DNA of 64,000 nucleotides from Cryobacterium algoritolerans (GTDB taxonomy: Bacteria > Actinomycetota > Actinomycetes > Actinomycetales > Microbacteriaceae), in assembly GCF_004402785.1 (NCBI RefSeq), contig NZ_SOFP01000011.1, forward strand, positions 1 through 64,000. Direction: 5' to 3'. Positions 38,030 through 46,747 of this stretch are shown here, one piece after another (the first letter of the stretch is position 1; every line of letters starts with the position of its first letter). A program made the translations under genes and the position numbers. The notes under the pieces were generated by a model. The model was given only the letters and a program-made list of their open reading frames with translations. It was not told where the DNA came from and made no database searches.

Positions 38030-39121
38030 TCAGGCCTCCGGCCACCTGGCGCGGAGATATTGCGGCGGCCAGTAGTCCAGGCTGACCCCGAGCTCGTGCG
38101 CGGCGCGAAGCGGGAAGTGCGGATCCCGCAGCAGCTCCCGACCCAGCATGATCGCGTCGGCCTGGCCGGACGCGACGATCTGCTCGGCCTGCGCCGCCGT
38201 GGTGATCAACCCGACCGCGCTGACGGGGACATCCGCCGCGGTCTTCACGTGTTCCGCCAGCGGAACCTGGTATCCGGGCCCGATCGGGATGCTCACCCCG
38301 GTGACGTTGCCGCCGGAGGAGATGTCGAACAGGTCCGCCCCGGCCGCCGCTGCCCAGCCGGCGACCGTGGCGGTGTCGTCCTCATTCCAGCCGCCCGGCG
38401 CGTAGTCGGTGGCGGAGAACCGCACGAACACGGGGTGCTCGGGGCCGATCGCGGTGCGGACTGCCGTCACCACGGCGAGCAACAGCCGGGCGCGATTCTC
38501 CAGCGAGCCGCCGTACTCGTCGGTGCGCCGGTTGCTCAACGGGGAAAGGAACTGATGCAGCAGGTAACCGTGCGCCGCGTGGATTTCGACCAGGTCGAAC
38601 CCCGCGCCGATCGCGTGCCCGGCGGCCGCCGCGAAGTCGTCGACGATGCCGCGGATGCCGGCGGCGTCGAGTGCGACAGGAGGGTCATAGCCGGGAAACG
38701 GCACCGCCGAGGCCGATACGGCCTGCCAGCCGCCGGCACTTGCGGGCACGGTGCCGTGCTCGTCGTGACCCCAGGCCGGCCAGGTCGACGCCTTACGCCC
38801 GGCGTGGGCGAGCTGGATGCCGGCCACGGCACCCTGCGAATGGATGAAGTCCACGATCCGCGCCCATGCCGCGGCCTGGTCGTCGTTCCAGATCCCGGTA
38901 TCCGCATCGGTGATGCGGCCCTCCGGGCTGACCGCGCTCGCCTCGGCGACGACCAGGCCCGCGCCGCCTGCCGCCAGCTGGCCCAGGTGCATGAGGTGCC
39001 AGTCACGGGGAACCCCGTCCTTCGCCAGGATCGAGTACTGGCACATCGGGGCCGCCCAGATCCGGTTGCGGAACGTGACGCCGCGGAGAGTGAGCGGTTC
39101 AAACAGTGCGGCAGTGGCCAC
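38030..39121 (-). CDS. NADH:flavin oxidoreductase, Old Yellow Enzyme family (YqjM type)
   Basis: A 363-residue FMN-dependent TIM-barrel ene-reductase. The start LFEPLTLRGVTFRNRIWAAPMCQYS carries the YqjM-class cysteine (MCQYS). The active-site pair lies in IQLAHAGRKAS, with FDLVEIHAAHGYLLHQFLSPLSNRRTDEYGGS and the phosphate-binding end AIMLGRELLRDP. Such enzymes reduce activated C=C bonds of quinones or enones. The physiological substrate is unknown. GTG 39121 was chosen because GGGGA is about 5 nt upstream and the family begins here. Confidence 0.92.
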   Translation of the reverse strand: MATAALFEPLTLRGVTFRNRIWAAPMCQYSILAKDGVPRDWHLMHLGQLAAGGAGLVVAEASAVSPEGRITDADTGIWNDDQAAAWARIVDFIHSQGAVAGIQLAHAGRKASTWPAWGHDEHGTVPASAGGWQAVSASAVPFPGYDPPVALDAAGIRGIVDDFAAAAGHAIGAGFDLVEIHAAHGYLLHQFLSPLSNRRTDEYGGSLENRARLLLAVVTAVRTAIGPEHPVFVRFSATDYAPGGWNEDDTATVAGWAAAAGADLFDISSGGNVTGVSIPIGPGYQVPLAEHVKTAADVPVSAVGLITTAAQAEQIVASGQADAIMLGRELLRDPHFPLRAAHELGVSLDYWPPQYLRARWPEA

Positions 39122-39183
39122 GGGTTCCCCAATGTGTCGGTGCGGCCGCCCCGTCTGACGGCCCGGATCTATCCGAAACAACC

Positions 39184-39189
39184 TATCGT
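39184..39189 (+). promoter_or_regulatory. -10 hexamer TATCGT, leaderless start of nnrD
   Basis: TATCGT ends 6 nt before ATG 39196. No Shine-Dalgarno is visible in the 74 bp between the divergent starts. Confidence 0.5.
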
Positions 39190-39195
39190 GAGTGC

Positions 39196-40074
39196 ATGAG
39201 GGAACCGCTGGACTGGCTGGAGTGGGACGAGCGGCACGCCCGGGCCTGGATCGATATTCCCCAGCCGGTGGACGACAAGTACAGCCGCGGCGTGCTCGGC
39301 GTTCGCACCGGGTCGAGAATCTACCCGGGCGCTGCGGTGCTCGGGGTCGAGGCTGCCGCCCGCACCGGCGTCGGAATGGTGCGCTACCTGGGACCGCGCC
39401 GGCCGTCGAACCTCGTGCTCCAGCGCCGGCCGGAGGTCGTCACCGTCCCCGGCCGGGTGCAGGCGTGGCTGCTCGGTTCGGGCATGGATGCCGCCGCCCG
39501 CGACGACGCGACGGCCACTGCTCTGGTCGAAGCCCTCGCGGCCGGACTGCCGACAGTGTGCGACGCCGGCGTGCTCGACCTGATCGCGCACGCCACCGGC
39601 CCGACGGTGGTCACCCCGCACTTCCGGGAGCTGGCGGGGCTGCTCAGCCGGCCGGGCAAGCCGGTGACCGCAGCGTTGGTTGCGGCCGCGCCGGGGGAGT
39701 GGGCCGTCCGCGCCGCAACCGATCTCGGGGTCACGGTGCTGCTCAAGGGTTCCACCACCTTCGTCGCATCGCCGGCCGGCGCCCGCCTCTGCGTCACCGG
39801 GGCGCCGGCCTGGCTGGCGACGGCCGGTTCAGGGGACGTTCTGGCCGGCATCCTCGGAGCCCTGATGGCCACGCACTCCGCCGCCATCGACACGGACGCG
39901 GACGCCCTCGTCGCCCTCGCCGCGACCGCCGCCCTGGTGCATGCGCTCGCCGCCGGGCGAGCGTCGAACGGCGGCCCGATCACGGCCCTCGACGTGGCAG
40001 AGGCCGTCCCCGCCACGATCGGGGCCCTCCTGGCGCCGACCTCCGGTGGGCGGCGCGCGGCCGCGCCCGCCTGA
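39196..40074 (+). CDS. nnrD: ADP-dependent NAD(P)H-hydrate dehydratase
   Basis: A 292-residue enzyme of the YjeF C-terminal (carbohydrate kinase-like) family that repairs hydrated NAD(P)H. Diagnostic motifs are DDKYSRGVLGVRTGSRIYPGAA (about residues 24-45), VVTPHFRELAGLL, VLLKGSTTFVA and the catalytic LATAGSGDVLAGILGALMA (about 211-229). The YjeF N-terminal epimerase domain is absent, so epimerisation would need a separate protein. The start is supported by the leaderless -10. A glycosyltransferase gene follows after 50 bp. Confidence 0.92.
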   Translation: MREPLDWLEWDERHARAWIDIPQPVDDKYSRGVLGVRTGSRIYPGAAVLGVEAAARTGVGMVRYLGPRRPSNLVLQRRPEVVTVPGRVQAWLLGSGMDAAARDDATATALVEALAAGLPTVCDAGVLDLIAHATGPTVVTPHFRELAGLLSRPGKPVTAALVAAAPGEWAVRAATDLGVTVLLKGSTTFVASPAGARLCVTGAPAWLATAGSGDVLAGILGALMATHSAAIDTDADALVALAATAALVHALAAGRASNGGPITALDVAEAVPATIGALLAPTSGGRRAAAPA

Positions 40075-40124
40075 TCGGGCCCGGCGAACCAATCGGAGTT
40101 GGCGCCGATGTGGGAAAGTTGAGG

Positions 40125-41411
40125 GTGCCTGATCCCACCGCCAGCAAGCCGACGCCTGTGCCGACCCCCGCCGCCGGGCTCGGTGCCGCGCCCCGGGCGA
40201 CGCTCTGGGCCGGTTTCGTCCTCGTGCATGTCGTTCTCGTACTGCTGTGTTTCCTCGCCCCGGGCTGGCCGCTCGGAGACGTGCAGAAGGTCTACTTCGG
40301 CTGGGCCAGGGACGCAGTCGCCGGCACCTCCGTCGTCGGCATCGACACCGGCTTCGTCTACCCGATCCTCGCGTTCGTGCCCATTCTTGCCTCCCTCGCG
40401 TTCGGCCCGGCGTTCTATGCGGCAACCTGGCTGGGCATCGTGACCCTGCTCAACGGGATAGCGTTCGCGTTCCTGCTCGGCCGCGGCCGCAACCGGGCGG
40501 CGCTCCTGGCAGCCGGCTGGTGGCTGGCCTTCCTGGTGCTGCTCGGACCGATTGCCCTGGCCCGGATCGACGCGGTCACCGCGGCGATGGCGCTCGTCGC
40601 TGTGATCTGGGTGCGCTCGCGGCCGTTCGCGGCGACGGTTCTACTCACCGTTGCCACCTGGGTGAAGGTCTGGCCGATCGCGCTTGTCGCAGCGCTGTTC
40701 GTGGCGTCACGGCGGCGGTGGCAGGTTACCCTGGCCCTGGCGGGCACCAGCGCGGCCATCATCGCCGTGGCGCTGGGGCTTGGCAGCGGTCCGAACGTCT
40801 TCAGCTTCGTCACCGAGCAGACCAACCGGGGCATCCAGATCGAGTCTCCCGTCGGCGGGATCTGGATGTGGCAGGCGGCCCTGCGCGTGCCGGGAACAGT
40901 GGTCTACTACGACCGGCAGATTCTCACCTACCAGGTCATCGGCACGGGAACCAACGTCGCGATCGCCCTGATGACCCCCCTGCTCGTGCTCGCTGTGGCT
41001 GCCGTGCTACTGCTCGGCTGGCAGGCCCGTCGCAGGGGAGCGGCCGGGGACCGGCTGTACCCGCCGCTCGTGCTGGCGCTGGTGCTGACCCTGATCCTGG
41101 CCAACAAGGTCGGCTCGCCGCAGTTCGTCGGCTGGATCGCCGCGCCCGTGATCCTCGGGCTCCTGGTGCGGGGACGCGGCTGGCGAATGCCGGCCGTCCT
41201 CGTGCTGGCCATCGCCGCGCTCACCCAGCTCGTCTACCCGTACCTGTACCAGTGGCTGCTCGTCGCCGATCCGTTCATGGTGCTGGTGCTGACCCTGCGC
41301 AACCTGCTCGAGGTGGTACTTCTCGGCTGGGCGCTGCGGCAGGTGTGGCGGTCGACCGTCGAGTCGGACCCGTCTGCCACTCCTGCCAGGCTCCCCATGA
41401 CCGCTCCGTAG
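40125..41411 (+). CDS. GT87-type (DUF2029) membrane mannosyltransferase
   Basis: A 428-residue polytopic protein with about ten hydrophobic segments, fitting the GT-C/GT87 family of polyprenyl-phosphate-dependent mannosyltransferases used for lipomannan-type glycans in actinobacteria. After a Pro-rich N-terminus the first loop [16 protein letters not shown] holds the conserved acidic region. [11 protein letters not shown] and the loop [14 protein letters not shown] are also typical. GTG 40125 was chosen with GGGAAAG (40112-40118) as ribosome site. The start is uncertain by a few codons, and the acceptor cannot be told. Confidence 0.8.
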   Translation: MPDPTASKPTPVPTPAAGLGAAPRATLWAGFVLVHVVLVLLCFLAPGWPLGDVQKVYFGWARDAVAGTSVVGIDTGFVYPILAFVPILASLAFGPAFYAATWLGIVTLLNGIAFAFLLGRGRNRAALLAAGWWLAFLVLLGPIALARIDAVTAAMALVAVIWVRSRPFAATVLLTVATWVKVWPIALVAALFVASRRRWQVTLALAGTSAAIIAVALGLGSGPNVFSFVTEQTNRGIQIESPVGGIWMWQAALRVPGTVVYYDRQILTYQVIGTGTNVAIALMTPLLVLAVAAVLLLGWQARRRGAAGDRLYPPLVLALVLTLILANKVGSPQFVGWIAAPVILGLLVRGRGWRMPAVLVLAIAALTQLVYPYLYQWLLVADPFMVLVLTLRNLLEVVLLGWALRQVWRSTVESDPSATPARLPMTAP

Positions 41412-41446
41412 TGACCCCTGCACCATCTCAATCTGAAGGAGAACCC

Positions 41447-41782
41447 ATGCTCGTCGCATTCTCGGTCGCACCATCAGGCGGCCACGACGCCGAGGGCTCG
41501 GTGCACAATGCCGTCGCCGCAGCGGTACGGGTCGTGCGCGACTCCGGCCTGCCCAACCACACCGACTCGATGTTCACGACCATCGAGGGCGACTGGGACG
41601 AGGTGTTCGCCGTGGTCAAGGCGGCGACCGAAGCCGTCGGCGCGTGGGGGCCACGGGTGTCCCTGGTGCTGAAGGCGGACATCCGGCCGGGCCGGACCGG
41701 CGAGCTGACGAGCAAGGTCGAACGCCTCGAGGCGGCCCTGGAAGCAGCTCCCTCGCCGCCCGACGGTACCGCGGGGCCCTAG
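41447..41782 (+). CDS. MTH1187/YkoF family thiamine-binding-like protein
   Basis: A 111-residue protein of the thiamine-binding/MTH1187 family with a ferredoxin-like fold: [11 protein letters not shown] at the N-terminus, then [47 protein letters not shown] and [13 protein letters not shown]. Relatives bind thiamine or pyrimidine precursors; no enzymatic activity is expected. GAAGGAG lies about 6 nt before the ATG. It is probably cotranscribed with the glycosyltransferase gene 35 bp upstream, though the functional link is unclear. Confidence 0.85.
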   Translation: MLVAFSVAPSGGHDAEGSVHNAVAAAVRVVRDSGLPNHTDSMFTTIEGDWDEVFAVVKAATEAVGAWGPRVSLVLKADIRPGRTGELTSKVERLEAALEAAPSPPDGTAGP

Positions 41783-41854
41783 CCTGGCTGGCCTTTGGCT
41801 CTGCCGGCCAGGGAGCCGGCCTGTGGGTAGGTCCAGGCCGGTCTGTGGGCAGCT

Positions 41855-42541
41855 CTAGTCGGTCTGCAGGAGGATGCCGTCGTGGATGGCGCGCTTGCGC
41901 AAGGCCACCTTCGTGCCGACGTCGAACCCCGCGAGGCGGTACTTCTCGCGGATCCGCTTGAGGTACGACTTAGCGGTCTCCTCGGAGATTCCGAGCTGGT
42001 GGGCCACGGCCTTGACCGGCTCGCCTGCTCCGTAGAGGGCCATCACCCGGCGCTCCTGGGCGCTCAGCCGGGGGGAGCCGCCGCTGGTGCCGGCGCTCAG
42101 CGCCTCGTCCAGCTCGGCCGAAATATAGGACTCACCCTCGTAAGCCGCGCGGATCGCCTCGACGATCATGTTCGCTTCCTCGCTCTTGACGAGGTAGCCG
42201 AGTGCCCCGGCTGCCAGCGCCTCGCGCACGAGGCCGGGCTCGGAGTAGGTGCTCATCAGCACCGTCTTCACCCCGGCGGTCTTGAGGGTGGAGATCTTCA
42301 GGGAGACCGGGATGTTGTCCTTGAGGTCGAGGTCGAGGAGCACGACGTCGACGGGGAACTCGGGGTGGGTGAGCAACTCCGGCCACGTCGTGACGGCGGC
42401 GACCATGTTGATATCGTCCGCTGCCCCCCTGATCCACTCGGTGAGGGCACCGAGGAGCATCCGATGATCGTCGACCAGGGCCAGCCGGATGGGGTGTTCC
42501 CTGCTCGGCACTGCGGTATCCGTCATTGTCGTGTTCGTCAT
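41855..42541 (-). CDS. LuxR/NarL-family response regulator
   Basis: A 228-residue regulator. The receiver has acidic pocket VDDH, phosphoacceptor D70 in VVLLDLDLKDN, then LMSTYSEPGLVREALAAGALGYLVKSEE. The C-terminal LuxR helix-turn-helix (about residues 155-215) is LSAQERRVMALYGAGEPVKAVAHQLGISEETAKSYLKRIREKYRLAG. AGGAGG lies 6 nt before the ATG. It is the third gene of an operon behind a histidine kinase and a kinase-like membrane protein, and is presumably phosphorylated by the former. Targets are unknown. Confidence 0.92.
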   Translation of the reverse strand: MTNTTMTDTAVPSREHPIRLALVDDHRMLLGALTEWIRGAADDINMVAAVTTWPELLTHPEFPVDVVLLDLDLKDNIPVSLKISTLKTAGVKTVLMSTYSEPGLVREALAAGALGYLVKSEEANMIVEAIRAAYEGESYISAELDEALSAGTSGGSPRLSAQERRVMALYGAGEPVKAVAHQLGISEETAKSYLKRIREKYRLAGFDVGTKVALRKRAIHDGILLQTD

Positions 42542-42601
42542 TGCTGCCTCCTACTGCCTCTGCACCCGACCAAAAAGCCCGACGGCTCTCCGTCGCAGAC
42601 T

Positions 42602-43894
42602 CTACGCATCCGCGGGATTGTCGATACTGCACTCGATCTCCACCCGGAGACTTCCGTCCCGGGTCGAATCGATGTGAGGACCGACTACTCGGATAGCTTG
42701 CCACGTCTCGGGGTCCACCCGCCGCCGGGGCACACCCGTGGTGGTCAATTCGATTGGAAATCGTAACTTCTGACGTGCGCGTAGGCCGTGGGTGGGTCTG
42801 ATCGGGCCCAGGGAGAGTGAAACAGTGGCCTCGGCGCGAGTTGTATCGCTGATTAGGAGCCAGATCGTGCGAAGCAGCGCGTCGCGCTGGGCCGGGTCGA
42901 GCAGCCCGGCGAGGCCCGCGGGATCGTGCAGGTTGACCGACGGGCCGAGAAACTCCGACTCGGTGATCGCATGGTGGAGCCAGGTCTCCCGCCGGCCCTG
43001 GATCAGGTGCAGGCGCAGCTGGGTGGCAAGGGTGGCGGCCGTCGTCGACTTGTCTGAGCTGAGCGGAAGCGCAGTACGGCCCTGGGCGACGTCGTTGAGC
43101 AGGGTTTCCGCGTCGAGGTCGATCCGCGCGAGCTCCTCGGAGGCGAGCATGCCCACGGCGAACTGCGGTTGGGAGACGGTGCTCTGCACGAGCACCAGGT
43201 CCAGCTCTCGCTGGGCCATCCGGCGGAATGAACGCACGATCGCGACTCCGAGCAGCGGCGGCATGATGGCCAGGACGATGGCCAGCAGTTCCGGTGCGAG
43301 GGTGAACGGGTCAGGGCGCGACTCCGTGATGGCGCCGACGAACAGGAACGCGGCCAGCACGACGGCCGACGTGACCACGTCGTGACCACGGCGCACCGTG
43401 ACCAGGGCGATCAGGAGCGAACCGACGGCCGCGGCCGCGGTCGGGTAGACCTCTGACCCGCCCAGTCCTCGTGAACCGGCCAGGTCGAGCACGACTACGA
43501 CGCTTCCGCTGGCCAGGGCCGCGGCGAACAGCCAATCGGGCATGCGCGCCGACAGCCTCTGCACCGTGACCAGGGCGAGCGCCGTCGTCGCCATCAGGAG
43601 CGTCCAGGCCAGCAGGCTCGGCAGGGGGTTCGGGTAGTCGAACCACTGGATCATGAACCGCCAGAAGAGGAACAGGGCGATGAATCCGCCGCTGAAGGAC
43701 AGTCCGATGCCCAGGTGGCGACCGCCCAGGCCGCTCTGGTTGGCGCGGGTGGTTTTGACGGTGCGCTCCGGGCGGCGGAAGGTGCGCCGACGGTCCTGGC
43801 GTTCCTGGACCTCCTTGAGGCGCAGGTCCCTCCGGCTCGCCCCGGTGGCGCGGAGGTCGTCCAGCGGGGCGTCGACGAGATCGGGGCCGATCAC
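42602..43894 (-). CDS. Membrane protein resembling a degenerate histidine kinase
   Basis: A 430-residue protein. A basic N-terminus (LRATGASRRDLRLKEVQERQDRRR) precedes about six to eight hydrophobic segments (residues 62-230). The cytoplasmic C-terminal half has the length and helix/strand rhythm of a DHp plus ATPase module (LDPAQRDALLRTIWLLISDTTRAEATVSLSLG looks like an N-box helix). No phosphoacceptor histidine motif and no G1/G2 boxes are evident. It overlaps the true kinase upstream by ATGA. A catalytically dead partner kinase or sensor subunit is the best guess; it may instead be an unrelated membrane protein. Confidence 0.65.
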   Translation of the reverse strand: MIGPDLVDAPLDDLRATGASRRDLRLKEVQERQDRRRTFRRPERTVKTTRANQSGLGGRHLGIGLSFSGGFIALFLFWRFMIQWFDYPNPLPSLLAWTLLMATTALALVTVQRLSARMPDWLFAAALASGSVVVVLDLAGSRGLGGSEVYPTAAAAVGSLLIALVTVRRGHDVVTSAVVLAAFLFVGAITESRPDPFTLAPELLAIVLAIMPPLLGVAIVRSFRRMAQRELDLVLVQSTVSQPQFAVGMLASEELARIDLDAETLLNDVAQGRTALPLSSDKSTTAATLATQLRLHLIQGRRETWLHHAITESEFLGPSVNLHDPAGLAGLLDPAQRDALLRTIWLLISDTTRAEATVSLSLGPIRPTHGLRARQKLRFPIELTTTGVPRRRVDPETWQAIRVVGPHIDSTRDGSLRVEIECSIDNPADA

Positions 43895-45060
43895 TTCGGC
43901 ACCTCCAGCACAACGGTCGTTCCGGAGCCGGGGGAGGAGAACAACCTGGCGTTGCCGCCCACGTCTCGCAGCCGGGCCACGACCGATTCGGCGAAACCGA
44001 GCCTTTCGGCGCTCACCCCGAGCAGGTCGAAGCCGACGCCGGCGTCGGTGACCATGGCGCGCACGGTGGTGTCGTCATCCGAGATCGTGACGTCGGCCCG
44101 GTCGACCCCGGCATGGCGGCGCACGTTCTCCAGGCACTCGCCCAGCGCGAGTAGGAACGAGTCGAGGACGTCGCTGGGCAGCAGCACCTGCCCGCTGCCG
44201 TGCCAGTCCACCTCGAGTCCCATCCGGCCGAAGCGCTGCTTCACAGATTCCAGGGTGCTGCCCAGGGTCGACTCCGTGGCCGGCTCCAGGGTGTATACGC
44301 CGGAGCGACGCGGCGTCGGCAGGCCGCCCAGGCGCAACTGCCGCAACAGTCGGGCGTCGTCGCCGGCCTGCTGGCGGAGCGCGGCCGGGCGGACACCGAC
44401 ACCGGAGTGGGCGAGCAGGGTGAGGGTGGCGAGCACGGTGTCGTGCAGGAGCCTGGCGTCCTGGCGGCGCTGAGCCTCCAATTCGCTGGCGTGTCGTTCG
44501 GCCAGGTGGGCGCGGCCGATCGCGGCAATGCGTTGCATCACCCGGGGCACGCTTTGGGCAACCCACCAGCCCGCGAGCGCAACGGCGAACCAGCCGCAGG
44601 TCGTGATGGCCAGGGGGACGATCGCCCCGGCGGACGTGATCGTCGTCGCAAGGACGCTGGCCAGGGTGGCCGAGAACGCGGCGAACAACATGATCAGTCG
44701 GAGCGGGCTGACGACCAGGACGAGCGCGACGGCGCTCGTCGCCGTCGCAGCCACGGTGCCGATGACGGTCTCCTCGACCAGGTTCAGGCCTGGCGGCCGC
44801 TGGCCGGAGAAGCCGACCAGGAGGATGATGCCGATGCCGGAGAGCACGATCAGGATGACCCAGCGCATCCGGCCGGATCGGCCGAGCAGATACTGGCCGG
44901 CGACCAGGAGAAGCAGCACCGGCAGGCAACGGCCGAGCAGGGCCAGGCTGAGGCCGCCCGGAACCAGCATCACGACAAGCACCGCCACGGAACCGGCCAG
45001 GCCGGTCAACCGGGCGGCTCTCCGCAGGAGGCGGTCGCGCTCTTTGAAGATTCGTTGCAT
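43891..45060 (-). CDS. Membrane sensor histidine kinase (NarL-partner type)
   Basis: A 389-residue kinase and first gene of the operon. Hydrophobic segments lie between residues 18 and 170. The HisKA_3-like dimerisation helix contains H206 in ARLLHDTVLATLTLLAHSG. The ATPase domain has N-box LALGECLENVRRHAG, G1 VTDAGVGFDLLG and the terminal GGNARLFSSPGSGTTVVLEVPK. It has no large extracytoplasmic sensor, so sensing may be intramembrane or through the membrane partner gene it overlaps. The start codon ends the 99-bp gap after the DUF4389 gene. ACGAGGGG lies upstream as a weak ribosome site. Confidence 0.88.
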   Translation of the reverse strand: MQRIFKERDRLLRRAARLTGLAGSVAVLVVMLVPGGLSLALLGRCLPVLLLLVAGQYLLGRSGRMRWVILIVLSGIGIILLVGFSGQRPPGLNLVEETVIGTVAATATSAVALVLVVSPLRLIMLFAAFSATLASVLATTITSAGAIVPLAITTCGWFAVALAGWWVAQSVPRVMQRIAAIGRAHLAERHASELEAQRRQDARLLHDTVLATLTLLAHSGVGVRPAALRQQAGDDARLLRQLRLGGLPTPRRSGVYTLEPATESTLGSTLESVKQRFGRMGLEVDWHGSGQVLLPSDVLDSFLLALGECLENVRRHAGVDRADVTISDDDTTVRAMVTDAGVGFDLLGVSAERLGFAESVVARLRDVGGNARLFSSPGSGTTVVLEVPK

Positions 45061-45159
45061 GTCGCCTGGATTACCCCTCGTAATGCCCTATTGAGCACCA
45101 TATCCGGCCCGAACCCCTTTTCTTGTGATCCGGGAGACACTGGTTCCTGTGCCGATGGT

Positions 45160-46641
45160 TCATGAGGCAGGCCGCGCCATGGGCACCGGTGGCTCGGCGG
45201 ATCCCTGGTCGAGCCGGAAGGGCGGGTAATCATCCCGCATCAGTGCGGTATACACGGTGACCCGGAAGACCCAGCGGTCAAGACCGAGGATGAGGTCGAA
45301 CAGGGTGCGACGCAGGCGACCGGTGAAGAGCAGGATCAGTCCGGAGAGCAGCACAAGCAGCCCGATCAGGGACGGCCCGGTCGTGGCTGCGGTTCCGGCG
45401 CCGGCCGGCCAGTCCGCCGGTGGGGTGCGCCAGGACCAGGCGCTGCCGGTGATGACCGCCACGATCAGGAGGTGCGGCACTGCCAGCAGCCACCACTTGA
45501 CGAGAACCAGACCGTTGGACAACCGCGCCGGGTAATCGACCTGGAGATCGGCCGGGTAGTCCGTCGCGGCGAGCGTGAACGGGGGATAGCGGTCGGTTCC
45601 GAGGGCCGAGTAGGAGTAGAAGGCCACCCGCCAGCTCCAGCGCAACACCCCGACGTTGAAGGTGAACAACGATGCGGGGTAGCGCCCGGTGAACAGGATC
45701 GCAAAGCCGGCCGCGATGGTGGTGACGAAGAAGGCACACCAGAGGAAGAAGAGCACGATCAGGTGGGGGATGACAAGGAGCCACTTCACCAGCCAGAGCC
45801 ACCGTGACAGCACCGGGTCCGGTTTCCCGGTCAGGCGGGCCGGGTACGCGCGCCATTCGTCGACCGGGACGCCCCGCCCGACCGGCGGTTTGCCCATGAT
45901 CGATGGGGCGGCCGGCGGCGGCGCAGACCCCGGCGGCAGTGCTGCGGGAGGCAGGCCGGCCGACGGAGCGCCGGGTGGGACCGGGGTGCCCCTGCCCAGC
46001 CCGACGGCACTGAGCACGACGAGCGCGATTCCGAGCAGCAGCAACAGGATTCCGGCGATCACCAGCCCGATCGCGAGCGGCCCGAGCAGGCCCAGCCGGG
46101 CACCTGCCCGCAGTTGCACGGCCACGCTGGGGCTCGCATCCGCGTTCATCACGACGACGGCCCACGTGCCGGGCCGGACATCCCAGACCACCTGTTGCGT
46201 TCCCGGCCCGGAGGCCGACACCGTCCACCAACCCTGGTCGCCGGGGAGCACGGGCCGGGCCGTGCCCGGTACGTCCCGGTACTCCGCGCGGAACGGGGAG
46301 ACGCTCACGTCCACCAGCTCCGTGTGGTGCACCGCCGTGAGGTAGCGGTCCACCTCGGTCTGGGGTGCGATGCCGATGAACACGTCGCCGCCCGTGCTCG
46401 TGGCCTCCAGGCGGATGCTTGCCACCCCGGTGGGGATCCCCGAGGTGCCGGCGACGTCCAGTCTCGGCGAGGTCAGCGCGTAGGAGTCGGCGGAGAATGA
46501 GGCGGCCGGCGCGCTGAGGAATCCGTTGCCCGCCTGCCGCGAACTCGCCACTGTGGCGGCCACGCCCCCGGTCAGCATTCCAAGTCCGATCAGTGAGAAC
46601 ACCGTTCCGAGCACCAACATGACGACGTACGCGGGTTTCAT
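45160..46641 (-). CDS. DUF4389 domain-containing membrane protein
   Basis: A 493-residue protein. An N-terminal helix (residues 4-28) anchors an extracytoplasmic beta-rich domain (about 35-170) with SIRLEATSTGGDVFIGIAPQTEVDRYL. Another helix pair and a Pro-rich linker (about 215-260) follow. Two DUF4389 units carry YPARLTGKPDPVLSRWLWLVKWLLVIPHLIVLFFLW and YPARLSNGLVLVKWWLLAVPHLLIVAV, each ending with a RYP/YPPF motif. Function is unknown. ATG 46641 was preferred because [11 protein letters not shown] then opens into the helix; the longer ORF from 46662 is possible. Confidence 0.82.
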   Translation of the reverse strand: MKPAYVVMLVLGTVFSLIGLGMLTGGVAATVASSRQAGNGFLSAPAASFSADSYALTSPRLDVAGTSGIPTGVASIRLEATSTGGDVFIGIAPQTEVDRYLTAVHHTELVDVSVSPFRAEYRDVPGTARPVLPGDQGWWTVSASGPGTQQVVWDVRPGTWAVVVMNADASPSVAVQLRAGARLGLLGPLAIGLVIAGILLLLLGIALVVLSAVGLGRGTPVPPGAPSAGLPPAALPPGSAPPPAAPSIMGKPPVGRGVPVDEWRAYPARLTGKPDPVLSRWLWLVKWLLVIPHLIVLFFLWCAFFVTTIAAGFAILFTGRYPASLFTFNVGVLRWSWRVAFYSYSALGTDRYPPFTLAATDYPADLQVDYPARLSNGLVLVKWWLLAVPHLLIVAVITGSAWSWRTPPADWPAGAGTAATTGPSLIGLLVLLSGLILLFTGRLRRTLFDLILGLDRWVFRVTVYTALMRDDYPPFRLDQGSAEPPVPMARPAS

Positions 46642-46747
46642 GGCAGATGTCCTCTCGGGCACCCTCCAGGGGAATCACCCGATTCCGAGGCTTTCCCTGT
46701 ATCCTGCGGCTGTCAACCCCTCGGCCGCCGTCACGGCCCCGTCGAGG

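Noticed and set aside
41783..41854. Terminator between the thiamine-binding-like gene and the LuxR regulator
   Set aside because: Several GGCC/GGCCAG pairings are possible but none gives a clean uninterrupted stem, so it was left unannotated.
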